Below are positions 1-8,195 of a DNA stretch of 33,155 nt, piece by piece. Origin of the DNA: Candidatus Binatia bacterium (GTDB lineage: Bacteria > Desulfobacterota > Binatia > Bin18); the NCBI GenBank assembly GCA_022826945.1, contig JAJDTY010000060.1, forward strand, positions 1-33,155, in the 5' to 3' direction. The first letter of the stretch is position 1. Every line of letters begins with the position of its first letter. The position numbers were made by a program, and so were the translations under genes. The notes under the pieces were generated by a model that did not search any database, was not told the DNA's origin, and worked only from the letters and a program-made list of their open reading frames with translations.

Positions 1-171
1 GCCATGCTGGCTCTGGCCACGTCTACCTTTGGGCAGGTCGATATTGTGTTCAACAATGCCGGCGTCGGCGGAGCGGTGGGCCCGGTCTGGGATATTGAGG
101 TCGAAGAGTGGGACTATACCTTCGACGTCCTCACCAAGGGGATGTTCCTCGGTATCAAACACGCCGCCCGC
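1..171 (+). pseudogene. Fragment of short-chain dehydrogenase (inverted copy of the right-end SDR)
   Basis: Frame 1 reads, from the window edge, an internal piece of an SDR with the conserved NNAG motif, then breaks off after the residues HAAR. It is the reverse complement of 32985-33155 with a single mismatch (A at 142), which changes Val to Met. Neither the upstream Rossmann glycine motif nor the downstream Ser-Tyr-Lys catalytic part is present, so the piece cannot be functional as it stands. At 171/172 the sequence switches abruptly to a membrane-protein gene in another frame. The near identity to the other window end raises the possibility of an assembly or amplification chimera rather than a genomic pseudogene. 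Confidence 0.85.
1..171 (+). repeat. Left arm of terminal inverted repeat
   Basis: Bases 1-171 match the reverse complement of 32985-33155 with one mismatch. The repeat begins exactly at both window edges, so its outer limits are unknown. The inner limit is sharp: base 172 onward no longer matches. Confidence 0.95.
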
Positions 172-394
172 ACTCATTTTTGCCGTAGGAACCTGGGGCT
201 TCTGGAAAATGCGGCCCTGGATGTGGCCCTGGGCCGCGCTCTACGTCGCCCAGGTCGCCCTGAGCCATCTGGTCTGGAGTGAACTCAGCCCACACGGCAG
301 AGGCTGGCCCATCGGCCTGCTACAAACCGCCGGGATTGCGATCATTGTCGGCCTGCTGTGGCGGGCGAGGCCACTGTTTCAGAACAACGAGTAA
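172..394 (+). pseudogene. C-terminal fragment of small multi-pass membrane protein (paralogue of 31549-31977)
   Basis: Frame 2 encodes the last about 73 residues of the same protein family as the gene at 31549-31977, ending with TAA at 392-394. Two hydrophobic segments plus the start of a third are kept; the N-terminal half is replaced by the SDR fragment. By eye about 16 of about 215 nucleotides differ from the right-hand copy, and about half of the differences are silent, so this copy has diverged like a coding paralogue and is not a simple re-read of the same DNA. The junction with the SDR piece has only about 3 nt of shared sequence (CGC). An in-frame ORF from 29 reads through the junction, but its first part is the SDR sequence in a wrong frame. 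Confidence 0.75.
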
Positions 395-410
395 GGGCGA
401 CGCGTTGCCC
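395..410. terminator. Short hairpin between convergent genes
   Basis: GGGCGACGCGTTGCCC is a near-perfect palindrome (one G-T pair) lying exactly between the stop of the membrane-protein fragment (394) and the stop of the convergent Cache protein (411). There is no T-run on either side, so a terminator role is inferred only from position. Confidence 0.3.
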
Positions 411-2066
411 CTACTGCACCTCCGTAATCACGAAGTTCTGATTGGTTTCCTGCCACTCCAGCGTGACCGTCTGTCCCGAGTGGGGAAAGTTCCCTGCCAC
501 ACATTCGCCCTCGACCCCTTCCAGCACCTCCGCCCCCAGCGTCGTCACCCACACCGTCGCCCGGCCCAACTCGACCCCATCAACCAAAGCGGTGACGGTG
601 TGTTCCCCATCCCCCAATCGGTTCCAGTTGAAAACCAGCTCAAAGCCATTGTCGACATCCCCACACCTCTCCAGCGTATCCGGCCGCTCCGTGCCATACG
701 CTGCCACGTACCGCGTGACCTCCCCCTGCTCGGGCTCGATCTCAATCTCCACCAACTCGGCGTGGCACACCCAGCCCCACAGCGCCCCCGTCCCACTCTG
801 AGACGAGGCCGGCCCCGGATTCTCCAACTCCCCCCCCAGCGCCCCTGCGCTCGGATAAAACCCCGACCCCACGATGAAGTTAATGGAGAAGACGGCTCCG
901 TCATTTCTCCGAAATGAACCGGTGAACTCGCGGGCGTAACCCACCTTGGGGATATCAGCGCTGTCGGAGTCGTCGGCAGGATCGTCGTAGTGATATTCCA
1001 CGAAGTTGCCTTCCGGGTTACTCTTTGCTGCGGCGAGGACTCGCGGCAGAATGAGTTCGCCGGTCCGGCCGTCCCGGGCTCTCCCCACCAGCGGGTACAG
1101 TTCGAGGAGGTCCGGTTGCGTTGCGTGAAACAGGACAATGTTGTTTTGCACATCCAGGATGTAGAGATACACGGAACCGTGCCGCCACGGCCCCTCGGGA
1201 TCCCGCATGACGTTCTTTGCTTTCAAAATATCGCCATTTTGCTGCCGTGCGAGTGCGAGAACGAACTCCCCTGCTTGCGTGACAAAGGCCTTCAAGGTTC
1301 TGCGGCCCACCACGTCCGCGGCAGTAATGGCCGGGTCGCCGGGATCAATGTCTTCTTCAACCAGGTGAGACATGTCGAGATCGAAGCCCGCGAGCAGCAC
1401 GACCGGAGTCCCGAATTTGCCCGAGACGTAGACGGCGGCATAGCCGGAGGCGCCGGGTATCCCCGGTCGCACGTCTGGGATAGGGACGGTCGCATCGAAT
1501 GGAGCAGCCGGTTCTTGCAAGAGGGTCTGCTGGACGGCGGCTACCGCGCGGCGGCGGACGCCCGGATCGGGAGAAGCCAAGTCGGCCAGCACCGTCGGTT
1601 CGACTCCTAGCGCAGAAAGGATCTCGGCAAAAATCAAGGGATTGAGCTGCCGGCCCGACAATCTCATGGCCTTCGCGTGAACGAACACCCTGCCGTCGAG
1701 CCGCAGCGTCACAAGGTAGGTGGAGCCGGAACGGTAAGGGCTCCCCTCCTGTCTGATAAGACATCCAACATACAACGTTCGTTGCGGCTCCGTTGTTGTC
1801 CCCTGGCCAAACTGATCTCTTACAGCCAGCGCGAAGTCCATCAGACTCGCGCTGCCGTCTTCCACCTGTTGCGCCGTCACGCGTGGGACCGCAGGCGGAG
1901 TCACACCGGCAGGGAGGGGACATGCTTCCTGGGCCTGCGCCAAGGCCGGGCGGGCAGCGGAAAAGACGCCGACCAGCACGAGCAGGCCACCCGCAAGCAT
2001 CAGCACGGTCGCGGTAAGCACAGCCCCGTTTTTCCATTCCCCCTGAAGGTCTATTCCTGCGGCCAT
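411..2066 (-). CDS. Secreted Cache-domain protein with a C-terminal WxC/CGD/NGF module
   Basis: 551 residues. An N-terminal hydrophobic segment (about 14-36) followed by ALA-Q (41-44) suggests export, probably to the periplasm or cell surface. Residues about 256-405 look like a single Cache sensor domain: a hydrophobic helix, the HGSVYLYILD strand, LVGRARDGRTG, and KVGYAREF...GSGFY at the end; a weaker similar unit with the strand YLVTLRLDGRVFVHA is at about 75-140. Cache domains usually bind small ligands outside the cell, but no kinase, GGDEF or chemoreceptor domain follows. Instead there is a compact module at 428-551 with Trp-Gly-Trp-x-Cys, AAYGTxRxDT, CGD, NGF, LGDGEH and a final TVTLEW...QNFVIT. 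I cannot name this module. ATG at 2066 is preceded by a purine-rich SD (GGAAGGAAG, 2072-2080). A remnant of the same C-terminus lies at 31315-31386. Confidence 0.8.
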   Translation of the reverse strand: MAAGIDLQGEWKNGAVLTATVLMLAGGLLVLVGVFSAARPALAQAQEACPLPAGVTPPAVPRVTAQQVEDGSASLMDFALAVRDQFGQGTTTEPQRTLYVGCLIRQEGSPYRSGSTYLVTLRLDGRVFVHAKAMRLSGRQLNPLIFAEILSALGVEPTVLADLASPDPGVRRRAVAAVQQTLLQEPAAPFDATVPIPDVRPGIPGASGYAAVYVSGKFGTPVVLLAGFDLDMSHLVEEDIDPGDPAITAADVVGRRTLKAFVTQAGEFVLALARQQNGDILKAKNVMRDPEGPWRHGSVYLYILDVQNNIVLFHATQPDLLELYPLVGRARDGRTGELILPRVLAAAKSNPEGNFVEYHYDDPADDSDSADIPKVGYAREFTGSFRRNDGAVFSINFIVGSGFYPSAGALGGELENPGPASSQSGTGALWGWVCHAELVEIEIEPEQGEVTRYVAAYGTERPDTLERCGDVDNGFELVFNWNRLGDGEHTVTALVDGVELGRATVWVTTLGAEVLEGVEGECVAGNFPHSGQTVTLEWQETNQNFVITEVQ

Positions 2067-2111
2067 GTGAACTTCCTTCCCGCTAGACGTACAATACAGG
2101 CTAGACGCATC

Positions 2112-2139
2112 TGTATAATATATTGAGCTTGTATGTAAA
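2112..2139 (-). promoter_or_regulatory. Candidate sigma-70 promoter of the Cache gene
   Basis: On the minus strand TTTACA (2134-2139) and TATACA (2112-2117) are separated by 16 nt, and the start codon lies 46 nt downstream of the -10 box. The surrounding DNA is markedly AT-rich compared with its neighbours. Assigned by consensus match only. Confidence 0.45.
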
Positions 2140-2325
2140 GAATCCTCCGGCGACTCCCGGCGTGTCCATTCCTCCTTTTCTCTTCTCTGGAGCGTCCGCT
2201 GCCACTACAAAAGGGAGAATGCCTCGTTTATGCTAAGCAGCAGCTTGACCGTTACCGTATCCAGTTTGCAGTGATCATCCACGATCGTTTTGTTCCTGAA
2301 TGGGCAAACCTGCTTTATTTCGTCC

Positions 2326-3687
2326 ATGTCTTCTAAAAAATCCTCCAATGCCTTGACCCAGGGTCGGACCAAACGTGCGCTTCAGGTCGGCTCGCTCGCC
2401 ACCTCGGTCAGTGGCAGTTATGCCTGGAACGCCCTGAAACAGCCCTTCCGGTCAGCGGATGAAAAAGAGCAGGAGCTGTTCGACCTGCATCTCAAAAACG
2501 CGCTGAAGATTGTGGAGGGCTCCCACGAACTCCGTGGCGCATTCATGAAGCTGGTTCAAATGCTGAGCATGCGCGGCGACCTCTTTCCGATGGAAGTCCT
2601 CGACATTCTCGCGGTTGTCCAGTCGTCCGTCCCGCCGATGGATTACGATCTCATCCGAACTCAGGTCGAAAACGAACTTGGAAAAGAGCCGGAACAGCTC
2701 TTTCGGCGCTTTGATAAAAAGGCCTTTGCCGCAGCCTCGCTCGGACAGGTCCACCGGGCACAACTCCGGAGTGGCGCAGAGGTCGTTGTGAAGGTCCAAT
2801 ATCCGGGGGTCGACGAGACCGTGGAACAGGACCTCAAGAACCTGAAAGCGTTGCTCAGCGCTTTGACCCTCGTCCTTCGCGATGTCATGCGCCAGAACTT
2901 TGATGCGGCTGAACTCTATCAGGAAATGGAGGAACGCTTACGAGAAGAGCTCGATTATATCAACGAAGCAAACAATATTACGATTTTTCAGCGTCTCTTC
3001 GCCGGAGACGACGAGGTCATCATTCCCCGTGTCTATCCGGATTTCTCCTCGCGCCGCGTCTTAACTCTGGAATTCATCGAGGGCTACAAATTCAACGATG
3101 TGTTAGCGCCCGGCGTTGACCGAGAGCTCAAGGACTGGGTGGCGGTGAAGTATTTTGAGATTACCTGGCGGCAGATTTGTTCTTTTGGAGTGCTCCATAC
3201 CGACCCGCACCCTGGGAATTATCTGATTACCTACCATCCTAAGATTGCCATATTGGACTTTGGCAGTGTGCGTCTTTTCCCGGATGAGATTCGAGCTGGC
3301 TACCGGCGGTTGGCGCAAGCCGTTTTAGAGCGAGACGAAAGAACCATGGCGCGGTGTTTTCTTGAACTCGGCTATCTTGATCCCGGTGATGATCCCGAGC
3401 CGCTCTTTCGAATCATGTATCTTATTTTTGAGCCTGTCCTGGAAGACCGCGCCTATGATCCAGATGATTTTCACGCGGTGGAGAAGGCCAGGGAGGTGAC
3501 GAATATCAGCCTTCAGCATCGAATCTTCAAGACGCCTGGACACCGGCTCTTCTTAGTGCGGGCATTGCTTGGCCTTGAGTCGTACGTGCAGCAATTCGGG
3601 ACGGTGACCAATTGGCACCGGATTTTCCGGCAGTGCGTGACCGCAGCCTCAAAAAAGAGAAGTCGGAAGAAAGCGAAAGGGATTTGA
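2326..3687 (+). CDS. ABC1/ADCK/UbiB-family atypical kinase
   Basis: 453 residues from ATG 2326; the same frame also opens at a TTG at 2290, but family similarity does not need the extra 12 residues and neither start has a clear SD. ADCK/UbiB proteins are atypical kinases/ATPases that support isoprenoid-lipid (often ubiquinone) metabolism. Seen here: the N-terminal extension with the KxGQ region (K75-L-V-Q78, canonical Gly replaced by Val), the Ala-rich nucleotide loop AAASLGQVHRA (135-145), the catalytic-type Lys in VVVKVQYPG (K156), the HTDPHPGN loop (291-298) and DFG (311-313). No C-terminal transmembrane pair as in UbiB proper; the tail is Lys/Arg-rich. A weak -10-like TTTATT at 2314-2319 would make the message nearly leaderless. 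The substrate cannot be told from sequence, and no ubiquinone genes are nearby. Confidence 0.88.
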   Translation: MSSKKSSNALTQGRTKRALQVGSLATSVSGSYAWNALKQPFRSADEKEQELFDLHLKNALKIVEGSHELRGAFMKLVQMLSMRGDLFPMEVLDILAVVQSSVPPMDYDLIRTQVENELGKEPEQLFRRFDKKAFAAASLGQVHRAQLRSGAEVVVKVQYPGVDETVEQDLKNLKALLSALTLVLRDVMRQNFDAAELYQEMEERLREELDYINEANNITIFQRLFAGDDEVIIPRVYPDFSSRRVLTLEFIEGYKFNDVLAPGVDRELKDWVAVKYFEITWRQICSFGVLHTDPHPGNYLITYHPKIAILDFGSVRLFPDEIRAGYRRLAQAVLERDERTMARCFLELGYLDPGDDPEPLFRIMYLIFEPVLEDRAYDPDDFHAVEKAREVTNISLQHRIFKTPGHRLFLVRALLGLESYVQQFGTVTNWHRIFRQCVTAASKKRSRKKAKGI

Positions 3688-3741
3688 CGGGACTTGGGAA
3701 CGGCTCGCGAGGCCCAACAGTGTGGGCGCCAGCGGATAGTC

Positions 3742-4587
3742 TTACACCTTCACACTCTTGTCGGCCTCAAGAATATGACAGCGGAGAATCGTCCACAGGG
3801 CGACAAAACCATCCTGCCAACGAATCTTCTTGCCCTCGGCATAGCTGCGTGGACTATACGAGATCGGAACCTCACAGATGCGGACTCCACCACGAGCGAT
3901 TTTGGCGGTAATTTCAGGCTCAAATCCAAAGCGTTTTGAATGGAGCGTCAGGCCCTGTACCACCTCGGAGCGGAACGCCTTATAACAGGTCTCCATGTCT
4001 GTCAGTTGGAGATGGGTGCAGATATTGGAAGCCATTGTCAGGACCTTGTTCGTGGCGGTGTGCCAGGAGAATGAGGCTGTCGGGGAATCCATAAATCGTG
4101 ACCCATACACCACATCAGCCTGACCGGTCAGGAGCGGAGCGAGCAGTTGAGGATAATCGGAAGGAGAATATTCGAGGTCCGCATCCTGGATCAGAACGAA
4201 GGTGCCGGTGACGTGGCGCAAGGCGGTCTGGACGGCTTGTCCCTTCCCTTGATTGGTCGAATGAAACAGCGTCTTTACCCGACACGGGGCGGGAAGAGGG
4301 TTGCCATTAAGCAGCCGCGTCACGTCGGACAGGTCTCGGAGTAATTCTCGGGTACCATCAGTCGAGTTGTCGTCAATGATAAGGATTTCTTTGGGAAAGG
4401 GCGTACGGGCAACCCGCTTTAAGAGTTCATAAATGGTTTCGACCTCGTTATAGACTGGGATAATAACCGAGAGGAGAGGGGTCCAGGGCGGACGACTGCC
4501 CTCAGACACATTGGTTTGGTGGATTGTCTTGGGGGAAGACTCTGCGGGGCTTAGCGCAGCAGAGGAGTATACGACCTCGGCAGTCAT
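3742..4587 (-). CDS. Glycosyltransferase family 2 (dolichyl/polyprenyl-phosphate sugar synthase-like)
   Basis: 281 residues. A GT-A fold is evident: SVIIPVYNE (40-48), ILIIDDNSTDGT (68-79), the metal-binding DAD (135-137) inside QDADLEYSP, then VVYGSRF and the C-terminal ETCYKAFR...RFGFEPEITAKIAR block typical of the DPM1-like subgroup, which transfers a sugar from a nucleotide donor to a polyprenyl phosphate at the inner membrane face. There are no transmembrane helices after the catalytic domain, so it is the soluble type. About 38 N-terminal residues precede the domain; a later start is possible but none is better supported. It is convergent with the UbiB-like gene and divergent from the DUF255 gene, so it is probably transcribed alone. 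Confidence 0.88.
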   Translation of the reverse strand: MTAEVVYSSAALSPAESSPKTIHQTNVSEGSRPPWTPLLSVIIPVYNEVETIYELLKRVARTPFPKEILIIDDNSTDGTRELLRDLSDVTRLLNGNPLPAPCRVKTLFHSTNQGKGQAVQTALRHVTGTFVLIQDADLEYSPSDYPQLLAPLLTGQADVVYGSRFMDSPTASFSWHTATNKVLTMASNICTHLQLTDMETCYKAFRSEVVQGLTLHSKRFGFEPEITAKIARGGVRICEVPISYSPRSYAEGKKIRWQDGFVALWTILRCHILEADKSVKV

Positions 4588-4600
4588 GCACGGCTATTCT

Positions 4601-4606
4601 AGTATA
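4601..4606 (-). promoter_or_regulatory. Candidate -10 box for the glycosyltransferase gene
   Basis: TATACT on the minus strand, 13 nt before the start codon, matches the -10 consensus at five of six positions. No good -35 element at 16-18 nt was found, so it is weakly supported. Confidence 0.25.
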
Positions 4607-4678
4607 GACTGCCGGAGGGGGCCAGCAGTAAAACGTGTCGTTGTCCTTTGAATCGACTCATCGAGAGCGGGGATTGCC

Positions 4679-6964
4679 ATGCGAATGATACACTTTGCGG
4701 TCACCGGAGCGAGCCTCATCTTCTTGACCCAGGCTCTGGCAGAAATCGTGCCCAAAGCGATGCCCGGCATGGAGCCGTTTCCGGCGGCAGTTCAGCAGCA
4801 GATTGACCGGGCTCTCCAAGCGAAAGGAGACGCCTATACACCCCGAACCCGGCATCTCTCTGAAGATGGTCGTCCGCATTATACGAACCGGCTGATTCTC
4901 GAACCCAGCCCCTATCTGCTCCAGCACGCCCACAATCCGGTCAATTGGTACCCATGGGGAGAGGAAGCCTTTGCCCGTGCACAAAAAGAGAACAAACCCG
5001 TCTTCCTGTCCATCGGCTATTCAACCTGCCACTGGTGCCATGTAATGGAGCGGGAGTCTTTTGAAGATACCGCAATTGCCGAATACCTGAACCGTCACTA
5101 CATCACGATCAAAGTCGATCGCGAACAACGGCCGGACGTGGACGGTATTTATATGACAGCCGTACAAATGTTGACCGGACGAGGCGGCTGGCCCTTGACC
5201 GTGTGGTTGACTCCTGATCGCAGCCCCTTTTACGGCGGCACCTACTTCCCGCCGCGTGATGGTATGCGTGGGCAGCAGATCGGACTGCTCACCCTGCTGT
5301 CCCGGTTGCAAGCGGTCTATCACCAGGAGCCGGACCAAGTGGCCACGGTATCGAAGAAACTGACGCAGAATATTCAGGCTGCCGTCGTCCCGGAGGCGTC
5401 AGCGGAGCACCCGACCCAGACCGCTTTGACACAGGCGGCCGAACAGTTCTCAGCACGTTTTGATCCGCAGTACGGGGGTTTTGGCAAAACGCCAAAATTC
5501 CCACGCAGCGTCACCTTGGAATTCCTCCTCCGCTATAGCCGCCGGACCAACGACCCCGAGGTGCAAAACATGGTGGTGCAGACCCTGGAGGCCATGGCGG
5601 CCGGCGGGATATACGATCAGGTCGGCGGCGGATTTCACCGTTATGCCACGGATCAGAAATGGCGCGTGCCCCATTTTGAGAAAATGCTGTACGACAACGC
5701 GCTGCTCGCCGTCGCCTATCTTGAAGGGTATCAAATCGCCAGACGGGAAGACTTCGCCCGTGTCGCCCAGGAGATCCTGGAGTATCTCGACCGCGAGATG
5801 AGCGCACCGGGTGGCGGATTTTACTCAGCCACGGATGCCGATAGCGGGGGCGAAGAGGGGAAATTCTTTACCTGGACGCAGCCCGAACTCGCCCAGCTTC
5901 TGAGCCAAAAACAGCTCCGGTTGATCCAGTCCCATTATGGCGTGACAGTCCAGGGAAATTTCGAGGGCGTGAATATTCTTCATATTGTGCGCCCGCTTGA
6001 GACGGTAGCAAAAGAAATGGGTCTCACCCTCGACCAAGCGCGGCGTGAGCGCCAGGATGCTCGGGCGATTCTCTACCGGGCGCGGCAGCAGCGTCATGCG
6101 CTCCATACGGACACCAAGGTACTTGTGGCGTGGAATGGCCTCGCCATTTCGGCATTTGCCAAAGGGGCACACATCCTGAATGTTCCCGCCTATGCCACGC
6201 GAGCAAAGCACGCCGCGACGTTTCTGCTGACGCAGCTGAAACAAGACGGACGGCTGCGACGCAGTGCGCTAGGCGCACTGGTCGGTGGGGAGGGCTATCT
6301 CAACGATTATGCCTGTCTCATTGCCGGCCTGCTCGATCTCTACGAGGTGACCTTTGAACTGCGCTGGCTGCAGGAAGCTATGACTCTGCAAGCGATACAG
6401 GATTCCCACTTCTGGGATGACAAAAACGGGGGCTACTTCCTGACCGCAAACGACGCCGAGCAACTCCTTGCCCGTGAGAAGCCTGCGTACGACGGCGCTG
6501 AACCGTCCGGCAATGCGGTAGCGACACACAACCTGCTGCGGCTTGCGGAATGGACCATGAATGCCAGCTATCGCCAGCGCGCACAGCACTGTCTGCAGGC
6601 CTTTGCTTCAGAGCTGAAGCAGCGCCCGACCAGCATGCCGCGTCTGCTCAGTGCGCTCGATTTTTTCCTGGACCGCCCAAAAGAAATTGCGATTGTCAAA
6701 GCGTCACCAGACGATACGGCCGAGCCTTTCTTAGCGCAACTGCGCCGCCACTTCCTGCCGAATCGTGTCCTGACCATTGTTGCGCAGGGAGACGCCCTCG
6801 CCACGCATCAGCAGGTCGTTCCGTGGCTTGAGGCGAAGCGGGCACTCAAAGGCAAAGTGACGGCCTACGTGTGCGAACAGCACGTCTGCTCCTTGCCGAC
6901 GACGGACCCGGGTATCTTTGCGAAGCAGCTTGCCGTGACGCTGCCGCTGTCTGTCGTCCCCTGA
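4679..6964 (+). CDS. DUF255 / thioredoxin-domain protein (YyaL/SSP411-like), apparently exported
   Basis: 761 residues. The family combines an N-terminal thioredoxin-like domain with an (alpha/alpha)6 barrel resembling N-acylglucosamine epimerases; its biochemical role is unsettled. Seen here: [18 protein letters not shown] and NWYPWG (71-94), the redox-type motif C117-H-W-C120 followed by [31 protein letters not shown] and GGTYFPP, then the barrel with [35 protein letters not shown] and SATDADS. Unusually, residues 1-21 look like a signal peptide ending in ALA, and about 45 extra residues precede the conserved part, which would place the CHWC motif in the periplasm. ATG at 4679 has only a weak purine-rich region upstream (GAGAGCGGGG). 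Divergent from the glycosyltransferase. Confidence 0.88.
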   Translation: MRMIHFAVTGASLIFLTQALAEIVPKAMPGMEPFPAAVQQQIDRALQAKGDAYTPRTRHLSEDGRPHYTNRLILEPSPYLLQHAHNPVNWYPWGEEAFARAQKENKPVFLSIGYSTCHWCHVMERESFEDTAIAEYLNRHYITIKVDREQRPDVDGIYMTAVQMLTGRGGWPLTVWLTPDRSPFYGGTYFPPRDGMRGQQIGLLTLLSRLQAVYHQEPDQVATVSKKLTQNIQAAVVPEASAEHPTQTALTQAAEQFSARFDPQYGGFGKTPKFPRSVTLEFLLRYSRRTNDPEVQNMVVQTLEAMAAGGIYDQVGGGFHRYATDQKWRVPHFEKMLYDNALLAVAYLEGYQIARREDFARVAQEILEYLDREMSAPGGGFYSATDADSGGEEGKFFTWTQPELAQLLSQKQLRLIQSHYGVTVQGNFEGVNILHIVRPLETVAKEMGLTLDQARRERQDARAILYRARQQRHALHTDTKVLVAWNGLAISAFAKGAHILNVPAYATRAKHAATFLLTQLKQDGRLRRSALGALVGGEGYLNDYACLIAGLLDLYEVTFELRWLQEAMTLQAIQDSHFWDDKNGGYFLTANDAEQLLAREKPAYDGAEPSGNAVATHNLLRLAEWTMNASYRQRAQHCLQAFASELKQRPTSMPRLLSALDFFLDRPKEIAIVKASPDDTAEPFLAQLRRHFLPNRVLTIVAQGDALATHQQVVPWLEAKRALKGKVTAYVCEQHVCSLPTTDPGIFAKQLAVTLPLSVVP

Positions 6965-7439
6965 CCTCAGTCGGCCTTCCCCCGGCCCCGCGAAGAACGA
7001 ACGCCAGGCGACCCCGCTCACTCTCTGCGGGCGTGTCCGTTTCAGCATCATGATCGTCCGGACCCGCCCCGGTTTGAGCGGAGGCGCGGCGGGAGCAGCG
7101 GAGGCTCCCAGCTGTCGCCGCCGTCCCCCTCACCTGAGCCGCCCGCAGAGGGGCGCGCCGGTGAGCCCGGGCTTCAACCGCTGCTCCGGCGACCGCCACT
7201 GAAGACCAAGCCCGGGCGCGCCCCCGCCCGCCGCACTGGCCGCCTCGCCCGTGACAACCAAGCGCGCCGACGGGGGTCACCTTCCGCGTACTTCCCTCCC
7301 AGGCGGCTGGTCCTGCGCCTGTCAACGGGGGGGCCGCGTCAGCGGCGGGGTGGGTTCCCCGCCTTCCCTTCGGTCTCCCCGCCGTGCGTCCCACTGGCAG
7401 GACAAAATGCTGCTGGATCACCCGCCGCCCCCCGGGTCG
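6965..7439. other. GC-rich stretch without a convincing gene
   Basis: About 475 nt between the DUF255 stop and the Cys-rich ORF are visibly richer in G and C than the flanks and are full of short G- and C-runs. ORFs on both strands exist (for example 6846-7421 on the minus strand), but they encode Arg/Ala/Gly-rich low-complexity text with no recognisable motif and the longest overlaps the end of the DUF255 gene, so I do not call them. One structure is clear: GCCCGGGCTT at 7165-7174 and AAGCCCGGGC at 7208-7217 form a 10-bp inverted repeat with a 33-nt loop, and each arm is itself palindromic. Confidence 0.6.
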
Positions 7440-8069
7440 TCACCCGGCCGGCGCTACTTCACACACATCGTAGTAGGCGGGCAGGTCGTACTGGGCGCCC
7501 ACGTCATTGACACAGACCAGCCCCGCGTTGCATTGGCCGGGGTCACAGTCGCCTTGGCCGACCCCACAAGGGCCATAGGTCATACACAAGTCGGGGTTGG
7601 GGGCGGGATCATCACTGGGCGTCTCACACACATCGTAGTGGGCGGGTAAGCCGTACTGTGCCCCGACATCATTGACACAGACCAAGCCACTGGCACATTG
7701 GCCGGGATCGCAATCCCCATCCCCAAGGCCACAGGCATTATTCACACAGTAGTCCGGGTCGGGCCTGGACCCCCGAGCTTCACATACATCGTAGTGGGCG
7801 GGGAGGCCGTACTGCGCCCCGACATCATTGACACAGACCAGCCTTGGGCCGCATTGGCCAGGGTCGCAATCCCCGTCCCCAAGGCCACACGGATTGTTGA
7901 CGCAGTAGTCGGGGTCGGGGGCGGCGGTCCCACCGTCACCCCCGCCACCCCCACCGTTACCATCCCCGCCGGTGATCACACCGCCACCCCCGCCGCCGTC
8001 GCCGGTGATCGTCAGCGTCACGTCCTCGGGCGGCTGCACGGTGTTCGACGCGGTGGCGGATATGGTCAC
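7440..8069 (-). CDS. Cys-rich triple-repeat secreted-type protein, 5' end apparently missing
   Basis: From a GTG at 8069 the ORF gives 209 residues: a Thr/Ser-rich beta-type segment (1-22), a Gly-rich linker (23-50), and three Cys-rich repeats of about 46 residues, each with six cysteines spaced C-x4/5-C-x6-C-x4-C-x5-C-x16-C and the signature GDGDCDPGQC...LVCVNDVGAQY...YDVCE. Such patterns suggest disulfide-stabilised extracellular modules; I cannot name the family firmly. There is no signal peptide, and the frame stays open upstream to the TAG of the ClC gene (8196-8198) without any ATG, GTG or TTG before 8069; the upstream codons spell a Ser/Thr-rich beta segment that fits the same protein. 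The ORF is therefore probably the tail of a larger secreted protein cut off by rearrangement, or a readthrough extension of the ClC gene. Confidence 0.6.
   Translation of the reverse strand: MTISATASNTVQPPEDVTLTITGDGGGGGGVITGGDGNGGGGGGDGGTAAPDPDYCVNNPCGLGDGDCDPGQCGPRLVCVNDVGAQYGLPAHYDVCEARGSRPDPDYCVNNACGLGDGDCDPGQCASGLVCVNDVGAQYGLPAHYDVCETPSDDPAPNPDLCMTYGPCGVGQGDCDPGQCNAGLVCVNDVGAQYDLPAYYDVCEVAPAG
7458..7916 (-). repeat. Three tandem DNA repeats coding Cys-rich modules
   Basis: Repeat units at about 7779-7916, 7623-7760 and 7458-7598 (minus strand) are strongly similar at DNA level, sharing long identical stretches around the codons for VNDVGAQY and CDPGQC. The linkers between units vary in length and sequence. 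The third unit has one extra residue in its first Cys spacing and is the most divergent. Confidence 0.9.
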
Positions 8070-8195
8070 CGTCTTCGTTGCCGAAGTTGCCGTCGTTGTG
8101 ATTGAGATGGACGGCGACGTGCTGTCTGAGGCAGTGCTGTCGGTTTCCCCGGCGGGGCTGCTCTGTTCCCTGGCACAACTGCCGGATCTTGGGGG

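Noticed and set aside
29..170. In-frame extension of the membrane-protein fragment upstream of the junction (ORF from 29)
   Set aside because: This part is the SDR sequence read in a wrong frame, so the apparent 121-residue protein is a fusion artefact of the junction.
6846..7421. Minus-strand ORF of 191 codons in the GC-rich block
   Set aside because: Arg/Ala/Gly-rich low-complexity product, no motif, no SD, and it overlaps the 3' end of the well-supported DUF255 gene in antisense.
7458..7916. Possible CRISPR array because of three regular repeats
   Set aside because: Units are about 150 nt, adjacent and coding with conserved Cys codons; there are no unique spacers and no cas genes.
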